Assembly (NCBI GenBank): GCA_009869945.1 | Contig: WIXG01000200.1 | Span: forward strand, 83,807 to 147,806 | Length of the DNA stretch: 64,000 nt | Direction of reading: 5' to 3' | Source: Mesaphorura yosii | Lineage: Eukaryota; Arthropoda; Collembola; Poduromorpha; Tullbergiidae | Shown: positions 1-27,349 of the stretch, in pieces | How the letters are laid out: each line of letters opens with the position of its first letter | Position numbering within the stretch: position 1 is the stretch's first letter | Notes under the pieces: generated by a model | Databases searched by the model: none | Told to the model about the DNA's origin: nothing | Seen by the model: the letters and a program-made list of their open reading frames with translations, nothing else | Position numbers and translations under genes: made by a program

Positions 1-3000
1 ACACACAAAGTTCAACCCAAGTGTGTTTACAAAACGAAAATCTAAAAAAAAACTGCTTTCACTTAAACTCTCCATCCTGCATGTGTTTGACAATTCGCGC
101 ATTTGCATACACGAAAGCGATGCCACAAGTACTTCAGCTGCAAGTGCACAGATAAACACTTCTGTCTTTTCATTGTTATGAGACAAGGGCACTTTTACGG
201 CTTCCATAAAACGTTCAAACGGGCAAAAATATTTCACATATTATTTGTGAATACAAGCGCGTTCTCATTTTGTTGTCATTTTATGTGTCATTTCTTCGCA
301 AATTAAACAGAGAACTCATGGAACCAATTTGGCACGCTTTCTTTTTGTTGCTAGTATTATGATCCAAGTTATTATTGTTTTAACTGTCACAAGGTAGCGA
401 ATCCCAGGTGCAGCGAGACTTTATTTTTTATATCGAGATTAAATCAAAATCACGACCCACAAAGCCATTAACTGTGCTCACAGAAAGCCCCATAAAATCG
501 CAAAGGCGGAAAATGTGAGAACAATATGACATCTGTGATACGTTGTATGGAGCGCATGTTAATATTTCGAATTAATGTTTGCATCATGGCAGAGAGATAA
601 AACGGCATTAAAAAATCCATTTCGCTAAAAGACAAAAGCGTGAGTGCTCCAAGAACTAACATGTTGCCTTTATGGATCCGCGCGTTTACGACGGAGCTGG
701 AAAATTAATTCCCATCTGCTCCAGTTGACAAAATGAAAGAAAGTCGTAAAATATTGAAATCGGCTTTGGAATTGGAAAGAGACGGAAACGAGAAACAGGA
801 CTGTGTGGCTGAGTTGTGAATGTAGTAAGTTCCGCTTGCAGCTTTCCGTACTGGACTCTTGCGCATGTAATAAATGTGCGTTATGATGTGAGCAAGGACA
901 AGCGCTAGAAAGGTAGTTAAGAAATGTTTTTCCGCTTTGTCGGAGAAGTATTGATTCAACTCGGAAAAGTTATAATAATATGGCGTAGAATACTGCGAGA
1001 AAGTAAAGTTGGAGTGTCATTTGTCTATTTCGCGTGATTTTGTGCATTGACGGTGGAGAATAAAGGCAGCTGGGGGACCCACAGCAGTGAGCGTGCTTCT
1101 AATCTCTTTGGAATTCGAACACCACGGCTCGGTGTCAACCAGCAACTTTTGTCTGTCAACCTTCTCGCCCGTCCAGACCCAAGACATGCTAATGAATGGT
1201 GTTTCTGGTGTCTCTCGTATATTTAGAACACTATATCACGCCTCTCTGTGCCGCGTCTCCCCCACACGATACACGATATGATTAAGCATTCAAAAAGTAG
1301 TTTTTGAGGTCAAAGAGCAAAATAGTCATGGCATGTCACGCACAAATTCAACCTTACTATATTACAGGTTTCATGTTCCCAACTTGAGAAATGAAAGTCA
1401 GAAACAAGGTACCGAAAGTATTCGGTTCTTGTGTCGCCTTGCGCCGTTCCGAATGGTGTCAGAAGTCAAACGGCACTTCCACCCAAAATGAAAGCCGCAG
1501 TAGCTACGAACAATTGAATCGAGAAGGAGTCCTTGCCTTAGTCCCGAACCTCTTTTCCATTTACTAGTTTCTCACTCACTCACTTGATTTTTATATTTTC
1601 CTGATTTTGACATGAAAGGTAACGGGAAGCATGTTTGGCCGAAGCATCTAAGCGAATAAAACTACGCATTCCCGAACACGACAGTTTTGATTTCCTGTTC
1701 ACTCTCATGATTCATTTGAACAACGTATGTAGTTATTACTGCACACACGCATGCAATGAAAATGGCAAATCAAAACTCCAGAAAGCCAAGTCTGAAGAGT
1801 ACGGGTAGATTGACTGCTCTGAAAGAAAAATGGTTGGCTTTCACGAAGTGTGCCATGTATAGTATAGTTAAGTATAGTAATTTTGTATAAAAATAACCAC
1901 CGAGTCTTTCATTAGCGCGCTTAAATAAAGTTTCAGCCTGAAAGCGAGACATCAGCTTTCACACAATCGTGTATCAAACATTTAATTCGCATACAAATGG
2001 AAAAAGAGGAGATAGAGAATGAGTGAGGGGAACAATTTGAAGTTTCAAATTGAAGAAGAATGCATGCTTCTCCAATCATGCTCGCATTACTTGGAATAAT
2101 TTATGTAATAAAAACTGGCTTTTGTAGGATAAAGTTAAAGTAGTGCTACAATAAATGATAATAACGATAGTTTTACAGTAGTGCTAGTTTGCTGGCTAAA
2201 GCGCTTAGGTAAGTACGAGAATGAGGGTAACTTGATTTATTTTATATCTCGTACGAATAAACCGGCACCACTGATTGCAGGTAGTTCGAGGTTTGCTAAT
2301 TCATCTAGCTGCGGACAAGAAATGCAAGACATATAAAGAAATTAAAGTGGAAGAATCGTATTTAGAGGTAGCGAAAGTTATTCGTATGTGGAGAACAGCT
2401 GTGAAATGAATCCTTCCTTCCTTTGTTTTTGACACTTAATTTTTTTTTATTGTCTAATTTATTTGGTTTAGATGTTCTCCTGAAAGCCTCTCGTTTAATG
2501 TCGTTCGTTAATTTTTTACTTGGAAGGAATTAAAAGTTAATCTAAATGCGAATCTAAATTGGAAAATACTTTCTCCAACTCTTTTATAGTTTCTATGGAC
2601 CAGCTTCATTAGCCAGGTCTAATTCCGTCGAGTCGTACTGCTTTGACACTGAGTACAAACAAGATTGGGTGGCTGTAGGCTGTATAGTCTCTCATTGTAA
2701 CCAAATACGCAATTAACGCGGTCTCAATCCGTACCACACGTGAACTGAGTTCTACTTATTGTCTTCATTATTACTTCTTGTGTGTGTTTATTTTGTGGAG
2801 ACATGCAAAGCATAAAGCAGCACGTAGCACGTCTGAGGTTCCATAAATATTTATACTTCTTACAGAGGAGCCAAACAATCATAAAAATATAATTCCATAC
2901 ATAAAACTTGCGCCTTCTCGTTCCCTCTTATCTCACGCATTTGGTCTTCGTGCCCACAGGATAAGCCCTCACAATTGGAGGCTGTATGCATACAGCAGCC

Positions 3001-5917
3001 TACTTTGGCACAAGTTTCCTTCACTACGCGACGCCCGTGCAAAAGTTTTGTTAAGAATATTATGTGATAGATGCTGTGCACTTTTTATTTCTGACTTTTA
3101 CTCTTCAATCTATTGATCTCAAGAGAAACTTTCTTTCTCTTTTCCTTTCTTCTTCACTTTTTGTTTTCCCCTGCCAGCAGGTTTGTGAGTGAAGAATTAT
3201 CTCCTTTCTCTGCTGGCGAAGAGATTGGTTTCCCCACAGTGTGGCGGTGGCCCGAGTCGCTGTCTTTCCAAAATTAAAGACGTAATGCACGTCGCTGGGC
3301 GAGAGTATGAGTGGAATAGCCCTCCATACAGTGAGCTGTCCCGGCGCTTGATATTTTTGAACTGCGAGGAAGATCAAGCTGATTCTTTCGCATTTCCATG
3401 TCCGTAGACTGCTTCTTTGCAGCAACATGAAACTACGAGGCCCGCAGCATGAAAAATTGAGCTCCGCAGCAAAGTAAGTCGGAATAAGTACATAATAGTG
3501 TTTTGGATGTCGTAAATAAGTTTCGTCTTCAAGTGGGCCGAGTATTTGCACAAAAATCGAAGTGCGGGATTCGTAATGCAGTTAGAGAAGACGGAAGTTT
3601 AAAGAGGATGGATTGGAGACGAGGGTGAATGGGCATCTCGATGTCCACTGCCCAGACAAGTCCTGAGTGGGAGCGTTAGGTCTATGAGAAAGTGTGAGAG
3701 ATCGGAAGAGAATACACAAAGGGATGCTGTGACTGTTTGGAGGAGAAAAGAAAAATATGTGTGGTAATGGAATTCAGAAATGGTTTCTACTGTATTACCT
3801 TTAAAAACAGGAGAGATGAAAAAATCAATAGGGATTATGTGTAGTGTAGTATAGTTAAGTAGTGCGAGCAAACCCACCGACACATATTTTCAGTTTGCTG
3901 GTCTTATACACCAGTAACCACGACTTACCAATACCACCACAACTTTCTTCTTCTGCGATGTACGCCGTCGGAAACTAAACTTCTTTCTTCTCCTCTCCTC
4001 TGTTCTCTCCTCCTTCATCGTGTTAGGGCAGAGACAGTGAAAGTTTTCTGAATTAGGTAATCCTTATAGTTGATGTACCACAGTCGCAGATTATAGGTGC
4101 CGTAGGCAAAGATAAAATGAGCAGCATAAACAGAAATATCTCAACAACTCGTTCGACTGTACGACATGTTTTATGGAACCGGGACTCTTTGTTCGGTCTG
4201 AGGAATCCAATGCGGGTGCCGTTTATGCCGTGAGAACAGCAAAAGGAAAGGAAGAAACGGGATTTTCATTTTATTTTTGTATTTTATTTCTTATTCTCTT
4301 TTCTATCTGACCACCTAAAACATTTGTCAAAAGATTTCCTTCCGCGTGTCGGGGGAAAGGCTAACCGCACGGAATCCCACTCAAACTTGGTCCGACGAGA
4401 AGGTGGCGGTAGGAGGCAGACAGAGGAAAGGCGAGGGCGCGCGAAGCTCGAGAAAATCACATCTGCATCTGTTGACACTGATCTGTCTTTGTGCTTGAGA
4501 GACGGCGTGAGGCTTTGAGTGGAATGTGGAATGCGAATCTGGAGAAAATCACACATACTCACAAGGAGAGTCCACAGGTCGTCCCCTTTCAAATTCAGTT
4601 CAAAATTTTTGTGATGATAGCCCCGGCCCAGAAACTCCCAAAAGTGGTCTCAGTTCCCGCAACACTCAAAGGAACCCAAGATATGGACCTGTGAACCCTC
4701 CTTGTCAGGGTAATTCTGTGCAGTATGCGAAAATGTAACGGGTGATGAAATTATATATCGGAAAAATAAGCACGGTGAAGGGAAGATTGGATACAAGTGT
4801 CGATTACATGTTACAATATGGCAGGCGTGGAGAGAGTGTGAAGAAATGTCAATATATTGATTCAGGTTTCATTCTCTTGCTCTCGTTTATTTATTTTTTA
4901 AGATTGCGATTCACACAACACAATTTTATCAGCAGAGCGAGTTGTCGGAACTTTTCCCAAATTGTTGTAATCTCATTTCTTTTCGCGTGTGCACTATTTA
5001 CGTTTAACTTTTGAAGGAGTATAACAATCTTGTCCATACGCTCACACTAGTGAGATAATCTGCATAATACTGCTCCCAGCTTTCTCTTTGTCATTTTTCA
5101 TCTCGAGAGCTGAGGTGAAAGTGGTGTGTCCTCAGCCCGCGCAGAAATAAATTCTGGGCTGGCATGGCTTGATGGCGTGGCGAATGCTGTCGCTACAAAG
5201 ATATCGGGAGTCAGGGAAAGAGAGAAGATAAGCCCACAGCAAGTTTGTCTTTTTGAAAGCTAAGTGGCAGCGCACCAACGGCACAGTCGAGAGAGAGACT
5301 GGCAGGATGGCTGCGGAGCAGAGCAAGCACGGCCTTAAGTAGAGTTTGGACAGACGCCAAAATTGTAAGCCATAATAATATAAGACCTAGAAAGAGTCTT
5401 TCGGAGAAAATGCCTTAAAATATTTTGTTTACTTGTTGTACTTTGCACCAAGTATTAACTAAAAGAATATTGCCTTCTCCCGAAATGGCACTTTGTAACT
5501 TTCTCTCTTATCCACAACTTTATGTAAATTGCAAACTCACAAAGAAACCAGTAAATCAATTTATTAGTCATTGGTGGTCACTTTGTTCTGCTCTCCACTG
5601 CACAGCAACAGAGGTTCCCCTTCCACACTCTCTCCTTCCCTTTTGTCTACTCCTAGTCTATGAAAGTGAAATTCGCGGGTTTCAAGCGGTTCGTGAACTT
5701 GTTTTGAAATGAGGATTAAAATATGCATTGCGGCAAAAATGTGCAACATCGCGAAACATCCGCATCAGGAAGATCAGGGCCCAACAAGGAAGTAGACGGC
5801 GGACGGAGTGAAACGAATGGCCGTAAAAGACCAAAGTCTGCGTCTTTGCACGGACAATGATATGCAGAGCTCTTGAATTATGTATGATATTTTTATTGTT
5901 GTATTATACTTTTACAG
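1..5917. other. Non-coding stretch upstream of the first Rdl exon
   Basis: I found no reading frame here with family resemblance or a convincing exon structure. It should contain the 5' part of Rdl (promoter, 5' UTR and signal-peptide exon) unless those lie outside the window. The stretch around 4330-4460 is visibly richer in G, C and CG dinucleotides than its AT-rich surroundings and could be promoter or 5'-exon sequence. A good GT donor follows a short open frame near 3427-3473, but that frame does not encode a hydrophobic signal peptide, so I did not assign it. Confidence 0.5.
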
Positions 5918-19823
<13,906 letters not shown>

Positions 19824-22800
19824 AGAGCTACCACACGGAACACCCTTCTTCCAGCCAAAGCTACCTATAAGGACGAAATAATTTTAAGACGGTCTTAGAA
19901 GAAATTACGCTCTAACTAATAACATTTTTACTTAGGCTTAATGTTAATACTAACTACAAGGCTAACATGGAAAGGAACTGTCCTGCGTACTCTAATTAAG
20001 TAGCCACTGATGACGACTTACACGGCACCAAACGACATCACACACAGAAATTCTCAGTCAAATTAAAGGAAAAGCACAGACCTCACCACTTCACTTTGCA
20101 TGAAGACAACTTTTACCTCCTTAGTCAATTTGCAGCAGAACGTGAACGAATATCATCGCCCGTTTCATCGGCGTCTACTTGAAACCATGTTGAATACTCA
20201 ACTAAGCTAGAGACTAGGCTAAGTCTATCGTACTCCGAAGCCGAAACATACTCAATCTCTTTTTCTTATGCATGCGCCCAAATTCTGGTTGGCTGTCATT
20301 CTTTGTATTTCATTCCAACCGATTGATTGCAAGTCCCTTCAAGTCATTAATATTGTGATGTGGGATGGTTAATTCAACGGTTATGAAATGAATACTGCAT
20401 GTCACAGAAATTACAAGGAACACAAAAAAAGCATCAAATGGCAACATCAACAATAAGTGAATACAATATAACAATTATTATGTAACCTGCTAAGTTTAAA
20501 CCAAAATTGAGATTCCAAACGTGATATTTTACAAAAGCAATTTCGTTGTTTTGTTGACTTCGAATCGTTTAGAAGTGTAGCGAGAATGTGCAACAGAGTG
20601 CGAGTAGAAGTTGGTCAAGAATTCAGGCAGTGATTAGAATTCGTGTCCACGTTCCACAAAATATTTTTCAGTGAAAGACAAAAAGTGAAGACCGTGAATC
20701 GGGAAAAACTTGAATTTGCTCATTTCATCGTGAAGATGCACCTTCGCCATGATTCTAGAAGAACAGCTTGTAATGCATCGTTCGTTAGTGTATCTCGTAT
20801 TGTGTTTAGATTTGGAATGTGTTAAATGTGTAAACAAGTTATACTAATGAGTTACTTATGGTGCTGAAATTGTGTTTTACTGGTCACTTAAGAAACTCAG
20901 AACAACCACAGGCGAGCTGGTGAACATCGCTGGTTGACTACTCTGCAAACTGTCAATTGTAAATCTGAACCGAAGCATGGTTTACGTGTTATACTTATGA
21001 TGTGTTACCCTCTATACATAGAGTCTATCCAATTATGATTATAGCAATGGTTTCTACTTGATAAATGCATGTCGATTCAATACTTTCTTTAACGTTGTGA
21101 TAAGGCTACTGGTTAACTGGCTAAGTTAAGGAGTAACCTGTGCTAAACAGCATTACATAACTGTGTTTAGTTGTAAAGGGTCTAAGATGTGGATGGATAG
21201 GCACGCTCCTATTGAGATATGCAATATCGCTCAGAACTGCTTTTGACTTCTAAAGGTCCCCTTCGCTATGTTTACTCGCTGGATTAAGTTTCTCTGAACT
21301 GTGCTGTGCTTGCACCTCTGCTTGCGAAAAAAACAGCAGACGTCTGCTTCCATATTTATGCACGAGCACAAAATATTTTCTCACAAATTAGCTTCTTCTG
21401 CTCCCTCTGCAGAGACGATTACCGCAAGCTTCCCACTCTGAGAGCTGCCAAGCGAAAGCAGGTGGGAAATTGAAAGTTGTTCGGTATACACCTTCAAGAC
21501 AAATTACGCTCTATAATTGATTACTCCTTCCTGAAATTCATTGTAAGATTACGGATGCAAAATGTGTAACGCATGAGGTTAGACACGCCTGGCTCGAGTC
21601 TAATAGTCGCCTAACACGTACTTGCAATAACAAAAAGAATTTGACGTAACGATGAATCCTACTTTCGGCCTCATTAGACAAGAATAGGACTCGTTTTATG
21701 CGTTGTTTCTTGAATATTCCCTGTGTCGACACAATGCTAGACTTTTTTCCGAAAACCTTGACACTTTCAAACGTCATTTGAGTGTTCTCCATCATTTGCT
21801 GAAAGTTTGTCCATTGTATATATGCAAATCCAATAACGAATGGGCGACTCCCAAATCGTTCGTTCAGCTCAATTCGAATTTATTCTTGCAAGTACATTAG
21901 GAGTTAGTTCAATCCGGCTTCTTTGACCAAACAATTGAAACCAAACTTGAATGGCAGTGCAGTGCTGAGAGTGATTCGAATTAACTACTGATATTAATGT
22001 GATCTGGCACTCTCGCAAATCACAATTCGTTATGCAAACCCAACCACATTGTGAGTTTATACTACATGCTGCATGTATATCTGGTTTATATTCAATTCAA
22101 CTGCTAAACGTCAAAGAGTCCATGCAATCCGACAACAAAACAGAAGCTGAAATTCAGAGTTTCAGGTCGCCCGTGCAAGATAGTTAACTTAAATTATTCA
22201 TAATGATACTGAAACAGAAGTTTATACTTTACTTCTTAGCAATGCAACAAAGTCGACTCGAATTACTACTTGTAAACAACTAAACTGAACTAATTAACTA
22301 ACGGCAGAAGTATGGAGGAGCATGAAACGGTGATAGGCTAGCGAATCATGTAACACTAATAATTCAACATGTTTCTAGTTTTCTAGATAAAGTACGAAAT
22401 ACAAACACTACATAATTGCGTGTCTTTGTATGTGTAGAAATTTTTTAATATCATTGAGATACTCGTAATAACTATCTTAAGGTACGATTAAATGTCAAAT
22501 GTATTGTACATTAAGTAATATCTGCGCTAAGTATTACAATGTACGCTCATACACAGAGTGGGCGAGATTTACCAGAATTTTTGTAAATTAAGATACAATC
22601 GACTAGGATACAATAAAGGTTCACCACTAACAGAGTGCAATCTCAACAACAACCGTGTGAATCGGAAGTCTTGCGAGTCTTGATTCGGCCGTCGGCAATT
22701 CGTGGAAATCAAAGGTGAAGACGAGTTGTTTTCAAGAACGTTCTTTTGCGTCTCTACTGTCATGCCCTCGACGGCTGGACATCACTTTCTATATTTGCCA

Positions 22801-25630
22801 GACGATTGCACAAATCATTTCTTTATTTAGCATGCTTTATCAAAAATCGCATCACGTAAAGCACATCACTGAGTTATAAATAACTACGACATGGCTACCG
22901 CTCTGGTTGATGGGCGAACTTCAACCTTTCCAGAAATAACTTAATTCAAAGTATCCGGATTGCACAGGTTACCAGCGATTTGAGTCCATGGACTCGAAAT
23001 TGATCTTTGGATCATGGAAAAAGTGGGATGATTTGCGTCTAAATTTAGAACGGGTTGGCATGTTGGATATGAGCAGAGATTGCGGAACGATGAAGGTACA
23101 AGCTATGCATATAGGCAGCATGAAAATTTCCAGTTCATTTCAGAAAAACGTTGTGGAGAATTCGCAAGAACATTCGTTGTGATGGTGTCTCATTTCGTTC
23201 ATCCAAATATCAAAATCTCGACGACCGCTCCAGAATCCAGTTGTATTCGGTCCGTCCGCTCCGCCAATCAAGGAAAGCAGAAAGAATAGTAGAGATTATG
23301 TGTTCTTGAAGTTTCCTTCGACGAAGAGTTACGCATAAGGGCTCAGGAAAACGATGCGAACCATGACTGATGTAAATTTCAGCCTTCCAGCATCGAACCG
23401 ATGAAGTTATGCCGTCGTGCCTGTCCCAGAATTCCGTTCATTATATATTCTATTTACGTGTCACCCATTATCATCGGCCACAACCTCTGACCAAAGACCA
23501 AGCCCTCGATCATAGCCCATCAAGACTGGATATCCAGCACACTCCTTCATATGTGCTTTGAATGAGTCCAGAAGCAGATAATGAACTCCCTTTCCCATTA
23601 AAAGCTACTCGAATCTCAAATTCGACAAAGGCTTTGGTCTCAAGTTTATTTCTAACCCTGTCATAAAAACGAGAATCTCGTAGCGAAAACACAAAGTGGA
23701 TGAAACTAGTTGCACAGATTCTTCTCCTACCTTCCACGCGCTTGAACTGCGATTTGAGTCCATCCACCACAGTAAAGTTAATGCACATCATTCGCCGATC
23801 GACTGCTCAGGCTGAACACACGGCGGGCACATGCTACGTATCCTGTAAAATGATACGATTATGACGAACACGATCATCTTCATATGTAATCTCGAAGTCC
23901 ACTGATCACATTTGCCACTTGCTGGCATTTAGCACATACCAGACTGAACGGTTGTATATTTGTCTCCTTTGAGTTTGTTTTGCGCAATGACCTGAAATAT
24001 GACGCCTTGTGCCGAATGTCCACTCAGTCAGCCACGGCGTCTCTTTCCAGTCGGAACTCAGACAGGCAGTCAGAGCTTAACGCTGAATAAGCTTGCACTC
24101 CAAACCGGCCTTTTCTTCTTTTGCGAGAATCTCATTCCGGCCTTGCTAATTGTTTGTTTGCAAGTGGCAAACTAAAAATAGCTTGTGATTCACGTTAGCT
24201 GAAAATGATCCATAGTTTCAAAGTATGCTACCAGCACTCCAAGTTCTTCTTTTCTTAAGTGCACACGGCAGCTCCACAGTATTCAGGAACATTATGACAG
24301 GAGTTAATCAACTTGTGTCTCTTACGGACTTCATGTCAGACGTCTGGTAGACATTTAGTGTGACATTCTACCTTTATTAATCAAGATTTCAAGAAAGTGA
24401 AAAAGCATTCACCAAGCAATTCACGAGAAAAGGAAACTTGGGTGTCTGGATTTTGGCTCTCTCAGGAAACCAGTCGACTCGACTGGGGCGAAGTTGAAAG
24501 GACGCTCATCAACACTCACCCAGCACGTGAAGGCAGCTATCAGCCGACCGGTACAAAAGTTGAAACTCGTCGAGACCATCGACGAATTACGCAATCACGG
24601 ATCAAGTAATAACTTCAACAATAGTTGGTAATTGCATCTGATTTCCGCTTCTGCTTCATTGTTTATTGCATGTGCTTATATGATTCGAAGCGAAACGCAC
24701 TCGGTGCATCGGCACAGTGCTTGTATGCATACTGCATAGGCGATGAGTGTGATAGTAGCTCTTTTGGCACACGCCGTATCAAAAGACTGCGCACGTGCTC
24801 ATCACTCACGATCTTGCGTGGCGTTCCTTCTGTCAATGTCAAACAATGACAATGGACTGCCAAATCGGAACGCTCATCGCCCAAGCACTCTGCGTATTGT
24901 GTTTTGTGTTATGCCTTGCTCAGCTGAATTTATTAATTTGCCTTCGGTCCAACTCAAACCAAAGTCTGATGCAGTAATGTGCCAAAAGACGAAGAGATAC
25001 TTGAATGTCTCAACATGTGATTGAACCGCCTGTAGTTTATGGAAGATTGTGTAGCAAAATGCCGATAATTCAGACCGGCATTGACAAGAAATCGTACAAT
25101 GTTTCTATTTAAGGTATTTATATTTATGCGTTGCAGTTGTAGGCCATCGTGCACTTTGACATGACCATGCTATCGTCACAAGCGAGTTATTCAGTGAAAC
25201 CGTGATCCACGGCACGGATGGTAGCTGATTCTCTGACTGGCCTTATCTCGTCTTAATGTCCCAACTATGATTAAAGCAGCAGCAACGTAAAAGAACGCAA
25301 TTGAGCAGTCTCAGCAGCATTTCTACCTCTTGCTTATCTTGTTGCACTATATAACATTACCCTAATTCTAAGGTTATTGCAGACTTCGGACTTAGATCTT
25401 GGCATTTTAATATTTTGTGCTAAAGGTAGTGAAGATGGAATCCCAGACTTACATTTTAGAAATGCATTTTATTTTCTTTTTGCGTATAATTTTTACATGC
25501 CAATTGCCAATGTAAATCATCATTTTAAATTAAAGTCACTTAAAGCTATTTGAAATTTTGGTGAGTTTCAAATTTTGAGGGGCCAAATTGAGAAAAGTAA
25601 GGTAAACCGTTGGACAGTTGATTGAAATCA
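19824..25630. other. Rdl 3' UTR and intergenic stretch
   Basis: I see no coding exons. The first part should be Rdl 3' UTR. The clearest AATAAA I noticed on the + strand is near 22612, but I cannot say it is used. The short open frames in this stretch (for example 22988-23182 and 23510-23791) have no recognisable motifs. Confidence 0.5.
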
Positions 25631-27349
25631 TTAAGCACGAAAGAGTTCCTTCATTGCAGCGATGTCCAGTTTAGTGCCGAGTTTGTTGGTCCTGGTCAGT
25701 AGTCCCTTTGAAAGTGTGAGCTTTTCTTCTTGCACATTAATGATGCGTTGTTCGATGGTGTCTTCAGTGATGTAGCGCGTCATGTAGCATTCCTTAGTTT
25801 ATCCATAGCGGTGAATACGACTTTGAGCTTGAGCTTCTAGTTGAGGGTTCCAATGAACATCCATAAAGAACATGTGATTAGTACCATGGACATTTGAACT
25901 TGAATATTTGATCTTCATTGAGCTCGCTTGGGACACGGCGAAGTTCTTCATAGTCTTCATCTTTATCTTCGTCAGAGTCATCCTGAGCGCCAAGTTCCCA
26001 TTTGCCTTTAATAAGGTGAGGCAAAACGGCAAGCTGGCGAAGACGGAGAAGTAAAATCAGCACTTGAGAAAAAGTAATAGAAGAATCTGAAGTTTCCTCT
26101 TGATTTTCTTGATTCTTTACAAATTTCTTAAAGGCCACTGTTGCTGTCTTGAACAATTGATCGTAAACCTCACGTTCTTCAGAGCTCAGCTCGACGATAA
26201 CGTCGTTGCTTCGGAGGGATCTTAGTTGATTCCTTCTCATTTTCTTTGGTACGACAGATCAATGCTCTTCCAGGGTGACAAAACGATCCGAGTTTTCCTT
26301 CATTGTAATTTGTTTCAGACCAATCCAAGTATTCCAGACTGTGCTGTTATCGAAAGGTTCAAATCCCAGATAACTGACGAGAGAGTACAAGTCCGACGGT
26401 CTGTTATAAATCGGAGTCCCAGACGCAACCAAGCGATAAGTTGCATCCAGTTTTCTCATTGCAGCCGTTTTGCCTTTGTGATTTCTGATGTAATGGCCTT
26501 TGTCCAAAATGATTTGTCGAAATTTGATGCTAGCTAAAACACTTGGGGCCTTGGTTTTTGCAACTGGCTTGTCGCCAAACTCGTTCGTGACTATCTGGAA
26601 GGTACTGAGGACGATGTCGCACTTCGTCAAAGCCTGCACTGATTTTTCCCGATCAGGTCCGTGGTAGACAATGTAACACAATCCCTTAGATTTTCCACAA
26701 TCTCGTCTTCCTATCTGCTGCAGTAGCCCTGGAGGAACGACGATTAATGTGGTCTTTGGTGCGTCATTTGGTGAAAGGACTCTTGAGCACGATTTTTATC
26801 TTGATTCTCTCTTGGATGCCTCAAATTCAGTCTTGCTTCGAAGATTTAGCGAGAACATCAGGACTGTTTTACCAAGACCCATGTCGTCAGTTGTAATTAA
26901 ACAAGCTTGTCATTAAGTTAGCAGTAGTTCTTCAGATCTACTCTACTAGATTGAAGGTTACCTAAAATTCCACCATGTGGATACTGACGTTCTCGGCAAG
27001 ACAGTCATTCCAGTCCATAACGTTGATGATCCAGCAAGTAAACCGAGAGGTCTTCAGTTTCGTCAGCGTCTTTCGGTGGAAGTGAATCGAGCGATTCAAC
27101 CAAATCTTTCATGGCCTTGGTGACATCGGCGGGTTACGGAAGCTCGGTCAGACTAAAGTGTTGATCTTGATTAATTCCATTTGATGGTGGTGGGAATCCT
27201 TCAGCAGCACCTCCACCTCCTTGATTAAGCCGAAGTGGATCATTTGGACCTTCTGCATGAAAGTAATCAATGCGATGATTATCTTCTTCTGATGGTAGTC
27301 CACATCTATAACTGCTGACGAATTTATCCAACCAGTCAAACATGATCAC
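25631..27349 (-). pseudogene. Pseudogene of a lodestar/TTF2-like SNF2 helicase
   Basis: Read on the minus strand, broken frames line up with the SNF2 helicase core of the lodestar/TTF2 type, which in functional form removes RNA polymerase II from DNA. In order: ATG at 27349, the substrate stretch YPHGGIL, a Walker A block DDMGLGKT, TLIVVPP, YHGPDREK, a motif II written DKGH instead of DEGH, SGTPIYNRPSDLYSLVSYLG, then LSSEEREVYDQLF, HWNPQLEAQAQSRIHRYG, and a terminal stop at 25631-25633. Lesions: an in-frame TAA near 27136, TGA where a Trp is expected, a TAA after the Walker block, a TAA replacing the Gln after RIHRYG, a frame change near 25900, and loss of much of the second RecA domain. These cannot all be removed by splicing. 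It is a dead copy; its parent gene is not in the window. Confidence 0.85.
26891..26961 (-). other. Fossil intron inside the helicase pseudogene
   Basis: Between GGIL and DDMGLGKT lie 71 nt that start with GTAACC, contain a branch-like CTAAC and end in TTACAA. Removing them restores the family's ILADDMGLGKT exactly. The expected acceptor AG is AA here, so the splice site itself appears mutated. Confidence 0.6.

Noticed and set aside
3427..3473. Short ATG frame ending in phase 2 before GTAAGT, phase-compatible with Rdl exon 5918
   Set aside because: The encoded peptide is polar and cannot serve as the signal peptide a Cys-loop receptor needs.
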